From: Mesorhizobium sp. B2-7-2
GTDB taxonomy: Bacteria > Pseudomonadota > Alphaproteobacteria > Rhizobiales > Rhizobiaceae
Direction: 5' to 3'
Length of the DNA stretch: 34,965 nt
Assembly: GCF_006440775.1 (NCBI RefSeq)
Contig: NZ_VFTZ01000038.1
Location: 1-34,965, forward strand
Part shown: positions 14,624 through 24,219 of the stretch, one piece after another
Position numbering within the stretch: position 1 is the stretch's first letter
Layout of the letters: every line of letters begins with the position of its first letter
Made by a program: the position numbers and the translations under genes
Notes under the pieces: generated by a model
What the model saw: the letters and a program-made list of their open reading frames with translations, nothing else
The model's database searches: none
Told to the model about the DNA's origin: nothing

Positions 14624-15528
14624 TGGCAAACCCGCTTCTCGATATCAGGATCGGCACCATGGTGCGGGCCAATCTCGACGATCCGGCGGCCTATGTCAGG
14701 CAGATCCTGCCGCTCGGGTTCGAGAGCATCCAGCCTTTCTTCTGGCAGACACTGGGCGGCAAGGACCTGAAGCGCCTGGCGGGCGAGATCCGCGAGGCGA
14801 TCGGCGACGCCGATGTGACCGTGTCCTCGATCGGGGTGTTCGGCAACCCGCTCGAGAATGGAGAGGTCGATCGCGGTGTGCTGGCAGCCTGGGAGACGGT
14901 GATCGACAATGCGCATCTGTTCGGCGCTTCGACGGTCAGCGGCTTCACCGGCCGCATCCGCGGCAAGAAGCTGACCGACAGCCTGCCGCGCTTCCGCGAG
15001 GTGTGGGGCCCGCTAGCCAAGCGTGCCGCCGACAAGGGCGTGCGCATCGCTTTCGAGAATTGCGCGATGGACGGCAACTGGGCGAGCGGCGATTGGAACA
15101 TCGCGCATAACCCGGATGCCTGGGAGCTGATGTTCAACGAACTGCCGGACGATAATCTCGGGCTGGAATGGGAGCCGTGCCATCAGCTTGTCTATTTGAT
15201 CGATCCGATGCCGCAGATCCGCAAATGGGCGCCGCGCATCTTCCACGTCCACGGCAAGGACGCGACGGTGCGCTGGGACGTCATCCGCGAGCATGGCGTG
15301 TTCGGCCGCCTGCCTTTCGTGCAGATGCGCACGCCGGGTTTCGGCGACAGCGACTGGACGCGGGTGATCAGCGAGTTGCGGCTGGCCGGCTACAAGGGCG
15401 CCATCGACATAGAGGGCTGGCACGACCCGGTCTATCGCGGCGACCTCGAGATCACCGGACAGGCGCGCGCGCTCGACTATCTGAAGCAATGCCGGGGAGG
15501 GAACGGCTACCTGCCCAATCCGGCTTGA
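14623..15528 (+). CDS. Sugar phosphate isomerase/epimerase-like TIM-barrel protein
   Basis: A 301-aa protein of the xylose isomerase-like TIM-barrel (AP endonuclease family 2 fold) class, which includes inosose dehydratases, ketose epimerases and hydroxypyruvate isomerases. Likely metal-site residues are E145 (FENCAM), E182/E184 with H187 (LEWEPCH), H208/H210 (FHVHGKD) and E264 (IEGWHDP). The start is ATG 14623, sharing its A with the TGA of the previous gene (TGATG), with AAGGA upstream; GTG 14620 is an alternative. Close coupling to a Gfo/Idh/MocA enzyme is common in pathways that oxidise, then isomerise or dehydrate, a sugar ring. The precise reaction cannot be fixed from sequence. Confidence 0.88.
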   Translation: MANPLLDIRIGTMVRANLDDPAAYVRQILPLGFESIQPFFWQTLGGKDLKRLAGEIREAIGDADVTVSSIGVFGNPLENGEVDRGVLAAWETVIDNAHLFGASTVSGFTGRIRGKKLTDSLPRFREVWGPLAKRAADKGVRIAFENCAMDGNWASGDWNIAHNPDAWELMFNELPDDNLGLEWEPCHQLVYLIDPMPQIRKWAPRIFHVHGKDATVRWDVIREHGVFGRLPFVQMRTPGFGDSDWTRVISELRLAGYKGAIDIEGWHDPVYRGDLEITGQARALDYLKQCRGGNGYLPNPA

Positions 15529-15550
15529 AGCCAGATTCGATGTGAGGATT

Positions 15551-15571
15551 GGCCGGCGGGAGGAGCCGGCC
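15551..15571 (+). other. Intercistronic hairpin before the sugar-binding protein gene
   Basis: GGCCGGC (15551-15557), 7-nt loop GGGAGGA, GCCGGCC (15565-15571). It lies in the 105-bp gap between the isomerase and binding-protein genes. It has no U-tract, so it is more likely an mRNA processing or stability element than a terminator. Confidence 0.6.
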
Positions 15572-15633
15572 GACCGAGGACGCAGATCAACTCGAAACCC
15601 TCTATCGGGAGGGGCTAAAAGGGAGGAACGTGC

Positions 15634-16641
15634 ATGACGACCAGAAGGACTGTTCTGCGCTCGACCGTCGTGGCGGCTGCCACGGCGCTCTGCGCCTCGA
15701 TCTCCACCTTGCCGGCGCACGCGCTCGACGCGCAATGGTGCAAGGACGTACACATCCGCTTCTTCGTCGGCGGCGCCGAGGGCGACGCCTTCGGCACCAT
15801 CGTCTATAATGGCGCCAAGCAGGCGGCGGCCGACCTCGGGCCGAAGGTCGACTACATCTTCTCCCAGTGGGACGTCGAGAAGATGGTGCAGCAATTGCGC
15901 GAAGCGGTCGCGGTCAAGCCGCAGGGCATCGCCATGATGGGCCATCCGGGCGATGCCGCGATCATGCCTTTGGCCGAACAGGCGCATAAGGACGGCATCA
16001 AGATGATGTACCAGAACGTTCCGGTGCCGAAGGTGGTGGCGGCGTTCGGCGGCGGCTATGTCGGCGCGCAGCAGGAGCAGCAGGGCCGCGCGCTCGGCGC
16101 CGAGGCGTTCAAGCTCGGCAAGCTCAAGTCCGGCGACAAGGCGATCATGATCGGTCCGTTCGAGAATGAAAGCCGCGGCGCGCGCGAGCGCGGCACCGTG
16201 GCGGCGCTGAAGGAGCAGGGCGTCGAGGTGATCCAGCTGTCCTCGCCGCCGAGCGGCGAATGGGCGTCGGATCCCAACCTCGCCATTCCGGTGATCACCG
16301 CGGCGCTGCTCAACCACCCCGACGTCAAAGCGGTCGGCTATCCCGGCGGCCAGATGCTCGGCAACGTCGCGACCTATATGCAGGCGGCAGGCCGCAAGCC
16401 CGGCGACATCTTCAACTTCGGCTTCGACACCAGTCCGCAGATCGTCGAGGGCTTCAAGGGCGGCTGGGTGCAGCTGACGGCCGACCAGCAGCCGTTCCTG
16501 CAGGGCTATCTGCCCATTCTCAGCCTCTGCCAGCAGGTGGTGCTGGGGCTGGCGCCGATGAATGTCGACACCGGCGCCGGTTTCGTGACGCCGCAGAACT
16601 ACGAGATTGTCTCCGAGCTCGCCAAGCAGGCATTGCGTTGA
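15634..16641 (+). CDS. Sugar ABC transporter substrate-binding protein
   Basis: A 335-aa periplasmic binding protein of the ribose/galactose-binding (Peripla_BP_4) type. The signal peptide begins with an arginine pair (MTTRRTVLRS), has a hydrophobic core and a cleavage-like AHA^LD near residue 31. The mature protein has two Rossmann-like lobes; IRFFVGGAEGDAFGTIVYNG and QWDVEKMVQQLREAVAVKPQ match the family start, and the second lobe contains GYPGGQMLGNVATYMQ. GGGAGG precedes ATG 15634. It is followed by its cognate ATPase and permease genes and is flanked on both sides by GC-rich hairpins that could raise its mRNA level relative to the membrane components. Ligand unknown; context suggests the same sugar or polyol processed by the upstream enzymes. 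Confidence 0.92.
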   Translation: MTTRRTVLRSTVVAAATALCASISTLPAHALDAQWCKDVHIRFFVGGAEGDAFGTIVYNGAKQAAADLGPKVDYIFSQWDVEKMVQQLREAVAVKPQGIAMMGHPGDAAIMPLAEQAHKDGIKMMYQNVPVPKVVAAFGGGYVGAQQEQQGRALGAEAFKLGKLKSGDKAIMIGPFENESRGARERGTVAALKEQGVEVIQLSSPPSGEWASDPNLAIPVITAALLNHPDVKAVGYPGGQMLGNVATYMQAAGRKPGDIFNFGFDTSPQIVEGFKGGWVQLTADQQPFLQGYLPILSLCQQVVLGLAPMNVDTGAGFVTPQNYEIVSELAKQALR

Positions 16642-16652
16642 CCTCCCAAGCC

Positions 16653-16679
16653 GCCGGCCGGGATTATTGCCCGGCCGGC
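16653..16679 (+). other. Strong hairpin after the sugar-binding protein gene
   Basis: A perfect 10-bp GC stem, GCCGGCCGGG (16653-16662) with CCCGGCCGGC (16670-16679), around a 7-nt loop (ATTATTG), lies 12 bases past the stop. Without a U-run it likely blocks 3' exonucleases or attenuates, as in other binding-protein operons. Confidence 0.65.
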
Positions 16680-16717
16680 GAGATGACCGGCAGACAGACA
16701 ATTCCAGCGAGGATCGC

Positions 16718-17505
<788 letters not shown>

Positions 17506-17509
<4 letters not shown>

Positions 17510-18564
17510 GCAAGGCGATGGAACCCGATCTGCAAACGCCTCTGGGAACGGCAAGCGGCAAGGCAGCCAAGGGACCGGCCAAGGAATGGAGCCATCCGTC
17601 CAATCACTGGCTGCGCGGCTTCGTCATCGACAACCGCGCCTCGCTCGGCACGCTCGCGGTGTTCATCGTCATGATGGCGGTGTTCATGATCGCCAACCCG
17701 ACCGTGTTCACCACCTGGTATCTCTACAGCTCGGTGCTGACGACGCTTCCCGTGGCGCTGTTCGTGGTCGTGCCCCTGGTTTTCGTCGTCACCTGCGGCG
17801 AGATCGACCTTTCATTTCCCGCGACAATGGGCTTTGCCTCCTGGGTCTTCGCGCTGGTTGTGCAGGCCGGCTACGATCCGTTTATCGGCATCGCGGCGGC
17901 GCTCGTTACCGGCACGCTGCTCGGCTTCCTGGTCGGCTCGCTGGTCGTCTATGGCGGCCTGTCGTCGCTGATCGCCACGCTCGGCATGAACTTCCTGCTG
18001 CGCGGCCTGATCCAGATCATCAACGAAGGCAGGTCGACGGCGCTGACCGGCCTTGCCGACAGCTCGGCCTACAAGATCTTCTCCAGCCAGGTCTGGGGCA
18101 TCCCGGTGCAGATATTCTGGGCGATCGCCTTCGTCGTGTTCTCGGCGCTGCTCTACAACCGGCATCGCTTCGGCGCGCAGGTGAAAGTGGTCGGCGACAA
18201 TCCCGACAGCGCCAGGCAAATGGGCATCGACGTCAAATGGGTTCGGGTGAAGGTGTTCGTCTTCGTCGGCATCGGCGCGGCGATCGCCGGCACCTTCTCG
18301 GTGATGATCAATTTCACCTGGTGGCCGACGGCAGGCGACGGCTATCTGTTGCCGGTGCTGGCCTCGGTATTCGTCGGCGGCACGCCGACCTGGGGCGGCA
18401 TCGGCACGGTGGTCGGCGGCGCGATCGGCGCGGTCACCGTGTCATTCATCCAGACCGGCGTCGTGGCGGCGGGCCTGAGCGGCTTCTATGTCCAGTTCTT
18501 CAACGGGCTGATCATCATCCTGTCGCTGCTCGGCCATAAATGGAACCAGGCAAGGTACAGGTGA
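17506..18564 (+). CDS. Sugar ABC transporter permease (RbsC/FrcC type)
   Basis: A 352-aa inner-membrane permease of the BPD_transp_2 class. After a hydrophilic N-terminal stretch of about 40 residues come 8-10 membrane segments. The family landmarks TCGEIDLSFPATMGFASW (about 103-120), SLIATLGMNFLLRGL and the conserved cytoplasmic coupling region GDNPDSARQMGIDV are present, as is GGTPTWGGIGTVVGGAIGA near the C-terminus. It starts at ATG 17506 inside the last codons of the ATPase gene (ATGA overlap), with GGGAG upstream, so the two are translationally coupled. It is the last gene of the sugar operon and stops 9 bases from the convergent helicase gene. Confidence 0.94.
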
Positions 18565-18568
18565 GGAG

Positions 18569-18583
18569 GCCGGTCACACCGGC
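18569..18583. other. Small hairpin at the convergent permease/helicase stops
   Basis: GCCGGT (18569-18574), CAC loop, ACCGGC (18578-18583). It spans the end of the helicase coding region. A bidirectional terminator role is possible, but there is no U-run on either strand. Confidence 0.25.
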
Positions 18584-21267
18584 GCTACAAACCCGTCCAG
18601 CACCCGCTTCTGGCCGGCCTTGTCGAAGTCGATGGTGAGCTTGTTGCCGTCGATGGCCGCGATGTTGCCGTTGCCGAATTTCTGGTGGAAGACGCGGTCG
18701 CCGACATTGAAGGCGGATGGCGTGTCGGCGACGGATTTGGCGACCAGCTCGCCCTCGATGGTGCGGCCTTTCACGCTGGTGCGGCCGGCGCCGTAGCCTG
18801 AATCGGTTTCGCCATAGCCGATACGCTCGACCTGGTGGCCGGAGCGGGTGCCCCAGTTGCGGTCGGTCGCCTCGGTGCGGTTCGCCTGCGCGCGTTGCCA
18901 GCCGGGCGTTGCATAAGTGTTGGAGAAGCTGCCCTGGTCCTTGGCGCCGATATTGTCGAAGCGCGAGGCGCCGTAGGGGTTTTGCCGGCCGCCACCGCGC
19001 CCGGAAGCGAACGAGCCACCGCCATAGGGATTGCCGTAGCCGCCGTAGCTGTTGCCGCTGTCGGCAATATCGATATGGGTTTCGGGCAATTCATCGACGA
19101 AGCGCGACGGAATCGTCGATTGCCAAAGGCCGTGAATCTGGCGGTTGGAGACGAACCAGATATGCAGGTTCTTCTTGGCGCGCGTCAGGCCGACATAGGC
19201 GAGCCGGCGCTCTTCCTCGAGGCCGGAGCGTCCGCCTTCATCCAGCGCACGCTGATGCGGGAACAGGCCTTCCTCCCAACCAGGCAGGAAGACGGTCTCG
19301 AATTCAAGACCCTTGGCCGAATGCAGCGTCATGATCGAGACCGCATCTTGCGATTCGCCTTGCTCGGCCTCCATCACCAGCGCGACATGCTCGAGGAAGG
19401 AACGCAGCGATTCATACTCCTCCATGGAGCGGATCAGCTCCTTGAGGTTTTCCAGCCGCCCGGGCGCCTCCGCCGAACGGTCGTTCTTCCACATGTCGGT
19501 GTAGCCGCTCTCCTCCAGGATGGTCTCGGCGAGTTCGGTGTGCGGGGTGGTTTCCAGAGCCTTCTGCCAGCGCTCGAAATTGGCTGCGACCTCGCGCAGC
19601 GCCGCGCGCGGCTTCGGCTTCAGCTCGTCGCTTTCGGCGAGGGTTGCGGCAGCCTCCAGCATCGGGATGCGCATGGCGCGGGCCGTATCGTGGATCTGGC
19701 GGATGGTGGCTTCGCCCAACCCGCGCTTCGGCACGTTGACGATGCGCTCGAAGGCGAGGTCGTCGCCGCCGTTGGCGACGACGCGGAAGAAAGCCAACGC
19801 ATCGCGGATTTCCAGGCGCTCATAGAAGCGTGGGCCGCCGATGACGCGATAGTTCAAGCCCAGTGTGATGAAACGGTCTTCGAAGGCGCGCATCTGGAAG
19901 GAGGCGCGCACCAGGATCGCCATGTCGTTGAGATTGTGCTTCTGCCGCTGGTAAGCCTCGATGGTGTCGCCGATGGCCCGCGCCTCTTCCTCCGAGTCCC
20001 AGGCGGCGTGGACATGCACCTTGTCGTCCTCGGGGTCGTCGCGGTCGGTGAACAGCGTCTTGCCGAAGCGGCCCTCATTGTGGGCGATGAGGTGCGAGGC
20101 CGCGCCCAATATATGCGCGGTGGAGCGATAGTTGCGTTCCAGCCGGATGATGGTGGCGCCCGGGAAATCCTTGTCGAAGCGCAGGATGTTGTCGACCTCG
20201 GCGCCGCGCCAGCCATAGATCGACTGGTCGTCATCGCCGACGCAGCAGATGTTCACGGGGGACTTGCTTCGGTCTTCGGAGGAAGAGCGCCCAATCTCCC
20301 CCCTTGAGGGGGAGATGTCGGCGGAGCCGACAGAGGGGGGTGGTGCCCCACCGGCCTGTCGGCGCGAGGCGCCCCCCTCTGTCCTGCCGGACATCTCCCC
20401 CTCAAGGGGGGAGATCGGCTTGCCTTCCGGCCGCTGCGCCAGGAGCCGCAGCCACATGTACTGCGCGGTGTTGGTATCCTGGTATTCGTCGACGAGGATG
20501 TATTTGAACTTGCGGTGGTAGTCCTTCAGCACGTCCGGGTAGGCGCGGAAGATGCGGATCGGATGGTAGAGCAGGTCGCCGAAGTCGCAGGAGTTCAGCG
20601 TCTGCAGCCGTTCCTGGTAGGCCTTGTAGAGTTGGCGGCCCTTGCCGTTGCCGAAGCTGCGCGCATCGCCTTCCGCGATTTCGTCTGGACCAAGGCCCTT
20701 GTTCTTCCAGTTGTCGAGCATCTGGGCGAAGGTCTTGGCCGGCCAGCGCTTGTCGTCCAGCCCCTCGGCCTGGATCAACTGCTTGATCAGCCGCACCACG
20801 TCGTCGGTGTCGAGGATGGTGAAATCCGATTTCAGCCCGGCAAGCTCGGCATGTCTGCGAAGCAGCTTCACGCCGATCGAGTGGAAGGTGCCGAGCCACG
20901 GCATGCCCTCGACATTGCCTTCGCCGATCAGGATGCCGATGCGCTGCTTCATTTCGCGCGCGGCCTTGTTGGTGAAGGTGACGGCCAGGATCTGCGAGGG
21001 GAAGGCCCTGCCGGTGGCAAGGATGTGGGCGATGCGGGTGGTGAGCACCCGCGTCTTGCCGGTGCCCGCGCCGGCCAGCACCAGAACCGGGCCTTCGGTC
21101 GTCTCGACGGCGAGCCGCTGCTCCGGGTTCAGGCCCTTGAGATAATCGGGCACGCCGTTGTGGCCGCTGCGGGCGGCCATGGCGCGCGCGGCTATGCCGG
21201 ACGGGGCCGCAGCGGGCCGCGCATTCGGTTCATCGAAAAAAGGCATGTCCTCGGAAAAGCCCGACAT
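18574..21267 (-). CDS. UvrD/PcrA-family ATP-dependent DNA helicase with in-frame palindromic insertion
   Basis: An 897-aa superfamily 1A 3'-5' helicase for DNA repair and replication-fork maintenance. Visible motifs: Walker A AGAGTGKT (65-72), motif Ia LAVTFTNKAAREM (94-106), motif II DEYQDTN (260-266), motif III GDDDQSIYGWRGA (344-356), motif IV LERNYRS (376-382), motif V TLHSAKGLE (647-655) and motif VI EEERRLAYVGLTRAK (684-698). A glycine/tyrosine-rich linker (about 750-800) leads to a C-terminal Tudor-like module (GDRVFHQKFGNG). Between motifs II and III, where relatives have a few residues, there are about 59 extra (279-337); residues 285-325 are encoded by a palindromic repeat in frame with no stop. 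All catalytic motifs remain, so the enzyme is probably active. Whether it is uvrD1 or a paralogue cannot be told. Confidence 0.94.
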   Translation of the reverse strand: MSGFSEDMPFFDEPNARPAAAPSGIAARAMAARSGHNGVPDYLKGLNPEQRLAVETTEGPVLVLAGAGTGKTRVLTTRIAHILATGRAFPSQILAVTFTNKAAREMKQRIGILIGEGNVEGMPWLGTFHSIGVKLLRRHAELAGLKSDFTILDTDDVVRLIKQLIQAEGLDDKRWPAKTFAQMLDNWKNKGLGPDEIAEGDARSFGNGKGRQLYKAYQERLQTLNSCDFGDLLYHPIRIFRAYPDVLKDYHRKFKYILVDEYQDTNTAQYMWLRLLAQRPEGKPISPLEGEMSGRTEGGASRRQAGGAPPPSVGSADISPSRGEIGRSSSEDRSKSPVNICCVGDDDQSIYGWRGAEVDNILRFDKDFPGATIIRLERNYRSTAHILGAASHLIAHNEGRFGKTLFTDRDDPEDDKVHVHAAWDSEEEARAIGDTIEAYQRQKHNLNDMAILVRASFQMRAFEDRFITLGLNYRVIGGPRFYERLEIRDALAFFRVVANGGDDLAFERIVNVPKRGLGEATIRQIHDTARAMRIPMLEAAATLAESDELKPKPRAALREVAANFERWQKALETTPHTELAETILEESGYTDMWKNDRSAEAPGRLENLKELIRSMEEYESLRSFLEHVALVMEAEQGESQDAVSIMTLHSAKGLEFETVFLPGWEEGLFPHQRALDEGGRSGLEEERRLAYVGLTRAKKNLHIWFVSNRQIHGLWQSTIPSRFVDELPETHIDIADSGNSYGGYGNPYGGGSFASGRGGGRQNPYGASRFDNIGAKDQGSFSNTYATPGWQRAQANRTEATDRNWGTRSGHQVERIGYGETDSGYGAGRTSVKGRTIEGELVAKSVADTPSAFNVGDRVFHQKFGNGNIAAIDGNKLTIDFDKAGQKRVLDGFVAPV
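20294..20415. repeat. Palindromic repeat (family B) translated inside the helicase gene
   Basis: The left arm begins at 20294 with ATCTCCCCCCTTGAGGGGGA and the right arm, read from 20415 on the opposite strand, begins with the same 20 bases. Both continue GATGTC and then, after a few divergent bases, GACAGAGGGGGG. Each arm is also internally palindromic (CTCCCCC/GGGGGAG). The helicase frame reads both ends as related peptides (ISPLEGEM at residues 285-292 and ISPSRGEI at 318-325). The module order matches the intergenic repeat at 12212-12355. Confidence 0.9.
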
Positions 21268-21449
21268 CGCTCCCGAATGTAGTGATTCGGCAGCGAAAGA
21301 CCAGAACTGTCTACGTTTTGTTCTAGTTTCGCGTGTCTGGCCGCAACTTGACAGCCGGAGCGGGTGAGGGAAAGCTGCCGGCAGGGCAGGGACGGCTCGC
21401 CGTCGCCTGAAAGCGGCCGCGAAGGCGCAACAGTCGAAGGAGCACCGTC

Positions 21450-23762
21450 TTGGCTGTCACCATCACCTCCCTCGTCCTCTTCCTCATCGGTCTCATTCTC
21501 GGCGGCGGCGGCATCTGGCTCATCGCGCTGGGCGGCAGTTGGTACTACCTGGTCGCCGGCCTGGTCTTCCTGATCACCGCCTGGCTGCTGTTCAGGCGCC
21601 GGTCGACCTCGCTCTGGCTCTACGCGCTGTTCGTACTGGCCACGCTATCCTGGGCGGTCTGGGAAATCGGCTTCGACTGGTGGCAGCTCGGCCCGCGCGG
21701 CGGCGTCATCGTGCTCATCGCCCTGTGGCTGCTGACGCCGTGGGCAAGGCGGGGCTTGCTCGGGCCGGACGGACGCGCGCCGCTGATCCTGGCCGTGCTC
21801 GCCTCGCTCGCGGTCGCCGGTTATTCGATGACCGCCGATCCCATGGATATCGGCGGCACGCTGGGCACCGAAAAGGCGGCGACGGCCGCCAATCTCGGCG
21901 GCGACATGCCGGCGGGCGAGTGGCAGTTCTACGGCCGCACGCCCTTCGGCCAGCGCTATTCGCCGCTCGACCAGATCACGCCTGACAATGTCGCCAAGCT
22001 GCAGCCGGCCTGGACCTATCGCACCGGCGACGTGAAAGGCCCCGACGATATCGGCGAGACGACCTATCAGGTGACGCCGCTGAAGATCGGCGACGCGCTC
22101 TTCATCTGCACGCCGCATAATTTCGCCATCGCCATCGATGCCGCGAGCGGCAAGGAGAAGTGGCGCTACGACCCGAAGATCAAGCTCGACCCCAACCGCC
22201 AGCACCAGACCTGCCGCGGCGTGTCCTATTATGCCGACGCCAAGATCGCCGCCGGCCAGCCTTGCGCCGCACGCATCTACCTGCCGACCTCCGACGCCCG
22301 GCTGATCGCGCTCGACGCCGCGAACGGGCAGGTGTGTCCGTCCTTCGCCGACGGCGGCACGCTCAACCTGATGGCCAACATGCCCTATCCGAAGTCGGGC
22401 TATTACTATTCGACATCGGCGCCACTGATCGTCGCCGGAAAGATCATCGTCGGCGGCGCGGTCAACGACAATTACTCGACCGAGGAGCCGTCGGGCGTCA
22501 TCCGCGCCTTCGACGTCAACACCGGCGCGCTGCTGTGGAACTGGGATTCCGGCAATCCGGATGTGGCGACGCCGCTGCCCGCCGGGCAGACCTACACCCA
22601 CAACTCGCCCAACATGTGGTCGACCGCGAGCGCCGACGAGAAGCTCGGGCTGATCTACGTGCCGCTCGGCAACCAGACGCCGGACCAGCTCGGCATGGGC
22701 CGCGGCGCCAATGTCGAGAAGTTCTCCTCCTCGATCACCGCGCTCGACCTCAACACCGGGCAATTGCGCTGGGTACGGCAGACCGTGCATCACGATCTGT
22801 GGGACATGGACGTGCCGGCGCAGCCGTCGCTGGTCGACATCACCACGGCGAGCGGCGTGGTGCCGGCGCTGGTCGGACCGACCAAGCAGGGCGATCTCTA
22901 CGTGCTCGACCGGCGCACCGGCGAGCCGATCATTCCGGTGAAGGACGTGCCGGCGCCCGGCGGCGCGATCGAGGGCGATCATGCCTCGCCGACGCAGCCG
23001 GCCTCGGACCTGTCCTTCAATCCCAAGCCGCTGACCGGCGCCGACATGTGGGGCATCACCATGTTCGACCAGCTGGCGTGCCGGATCGAATTGAAGAAGC
23101 TGCGCTATGAGGGCCGCTACACGCCGCCCTCGCTTCAGGGCTCGCTGATCTACCCCGGTAATTTCGGCGTCTTCAACTGGGGCGGCGTCGCGGTCGATCC
23201 GGTGCGGCAGGTGATGTTCGGCATGCCGACCTATCTCGCCTTCACCTCGAAGCTCATCCCCCGCGCGGACGTGCCGCCGCCGGGCGACACCAAGGGCAGC
23301 GAGCAGGGGCTGAACCGCAACGAGGGCGCGCCTTACGCGGTGGTGATGGGACCGTTCCTGTCGCCGCTCGGCATTCCCTGCCAGGCGCCGCCCTGGGGCT
23401 ATGTCGCCGGCGTCGATCTCAAGACGGGAAACATCGCCTACAAGCACCGCAACGGCACTGTCTACGACATGACGCCGCTGCCTTTGCCGCTCAAGGTCGG
23501 TGTTCCCGGCATAGGCGGGCCGATGATCACGGCTGGCGGCGTCGCTTTTCTGGGCGCCGCGGTCGACGATTATCTTCGGGCCTACGACCTCACCACCGGC
23601 AGGCAGCTCTGGCGGGCGAGGCTGCCGGCGGGCGGCCAGTCGACGCCGATGACCTATACGGTGGCCGACGGCCGCCAGTTCGTCGTCATCGTCGCCGGCG
23701 GGCACGGCTCGGTCGGCACGAAGCCGGGCGATTACGTGATGGCCTACACGCTGCCAAAATAG
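21450..23762 (+). CDS. gcd: Membrane-bound PQQ-dependent glucose dehydrogenase (glucose/quinate/shikimate family)
   Basis: A 770-aa quinoprotein that oxidises aldoses such as glucose to the lactone in the periplasm and passes electrons to ubiquinone. The N-terminus holds about five membrane helices (within 1-130), followed by an eight-bladed propeller. Family landmarks include GEWQFYGRTPFGQRYSPLDQ near residue 155, AWTYRTGD, NTGALLWNWDSGNP and HHDLWDMDVPAQPSLVD. The start is TTG at 21450, behind GAAGGAG (21436-21442) with a 7-nt spacer. Length and layout fit E. coli Gcd (about 800 aa). Quinate or shikimate dehydrogenase is the main alternative. No PQQ synthesis gene is in the window, so cofactor supply must come from elsewhere. 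It is divergent from the helicase gene; 21268-21449 should hold both promoters, but none stands out. Confidence 0.93.
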   Translation: MAVTITSLVLFLIGLILGGGGIWLIALGGSWYYLVAGLVFLITAWLLFRRRSTSLWLYALFVLATLSWAVWEIGFDWWQLGPRGGVIVLIALWLLTPWARRGLLGPDGRAPLILAVLASLAVAGYSMTADPMDIGGTLGTEKAATAANLGGDMPAGEWQFYGRTPFGQRYSPLDQITPDNVAKLQPAWTYRTGDVKGPDDIGETTYQVTPLKIGDALFICTPHNFAIAIDAASGKEKWRYDPKIKLDPNRQHQTCRGVSYYADAKIAAGQPCAARIYLPTSDARLIALDAANGQVCPSFADGGTLNLMANMPYPKSGYYYSTSAPLIVAGKIIVGGAVNDNYSTEEPSGVIRAFDVNTGALLWNWDSGNPDVATPLPAGQTYTHNSPNMWSTASADEKLGLIYVPLGNQTPDQLGMGRGANVEKFSSSITALDLNTGQLRWVRQTVHHDLWDMDVPAQPSLVDITTASGVVPALVGPTKQGDLYVLDRRTGEPIIPVKDVPAPGGAIEGDHASPTQPASDLSFNPKPLTGADMWGITMFDQLACRIELKKLRYEGRYTPPSLQGSLIYPGNFGVFNWGGVAVDPVRQVMFGMPTYLAFTSKLIPRADVPPPGDTKGSEQGLNRNEGAPYAVVMGPFLSPLGIPCQAPPWGYVAGVDLKTGNIAYKHRNGTVYDMTPLPLPLKVGVPGIGGPMITAGGVAFLGAAVDDYLRAYDLTTGRQLWRARLPAGGQSTPMTYTVADGRQFVVIVAGGHGSVGTKPGDYVMAYTLPK

Positions 23763-23781
23763 GACAGGGCGGTGTCAGGCC

Positions 23782-24219
23782 TCAAAGCCCGAGATGACCG
23801 CGCAAGCTGGGCACCTGGTCCAGCACCTGATTGGTCAGCTCGGGGCCGGCGGCAACCTCGGCCTGCTTGATCAAGGTCTCGCCGGCCTGACGGATTTGCG
23901 CCATGTCGAGGCCGGACGCCTTGAGCGTGGCGATGCCGTTGATCAGCGCGCCGGCCTTTTCGCCCAGCACGCCGCCAAGCGCGCCCTGCAGCGACGACAG
24001 AAGTCCGCCGCCCGAATTGGCCGTCGCGCCGGCGGCCATCACGTCATATTTCTGGGCCAACGCACCGGCGCCGGGGATCTGGTCGAAGAAGGACGAAACG
24101 CTGGTGCCTTCAGCCTCATGCTCGAGCACGGAAAAAATGGTGCCGACAACCTTCTCGGTGGTCGGCTCGTCGAGGCCGGCCTTCGAGGAAACGGTGTTGA
24201 TGATATCCTGGATGTTCAT
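23782..24219 (-). CDS. Small conserved protein, DUF2780/VcgC-like (tentative)
   Basis: A 145-aa protein beginning MNIQDIINTVSSKAGLDEPT. The N-terminal half predicts short helices (TTEKVVGTIFSVLEHEAEG), and a glycine-rich middle (GGGLLSSLQGALGGVLGEKA, about 76-95) links to a C-terminal helical part ending DQVPSLRGHLGL. It has no signal peptide and no catalytic motif. The layout resembles DUF2780/VcgC-type or DUF2267-like small proteins of unknown role, but that match is from memory and tentative. The start is ATG 24219 with AAGGGGA 5 bases upstream; an in-frame ATG further upstream lacks a comparable site. It converges with gcd, 19 bases apart. Confidence 0.72.
   Translation of the reverse strand: MNIQDIINTVSSKAGLDEPTTEKVVGTIFSVLEHEAEGTSVSSFFDQIPGAGALAQKYDVMAAGATANSGGGLLSSLQGALGGVLGEKAGALINGIATLKASGLDMAQIRQAGETLIKQAEVAAGPELTNQVLDQVPSLRGHLGL

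Noticed and set aside
21303..21334. LexA/SOS-box-like GTTT-N7-GTTT and nearby GAAC/GTTC sequences upstream of the helicase gene
   Set aside because: The alphaproteobacterial box is GTTC-N7-GTTC (or GAAC-N7-GAAC); no exact pair with 7-base spacing exists here.
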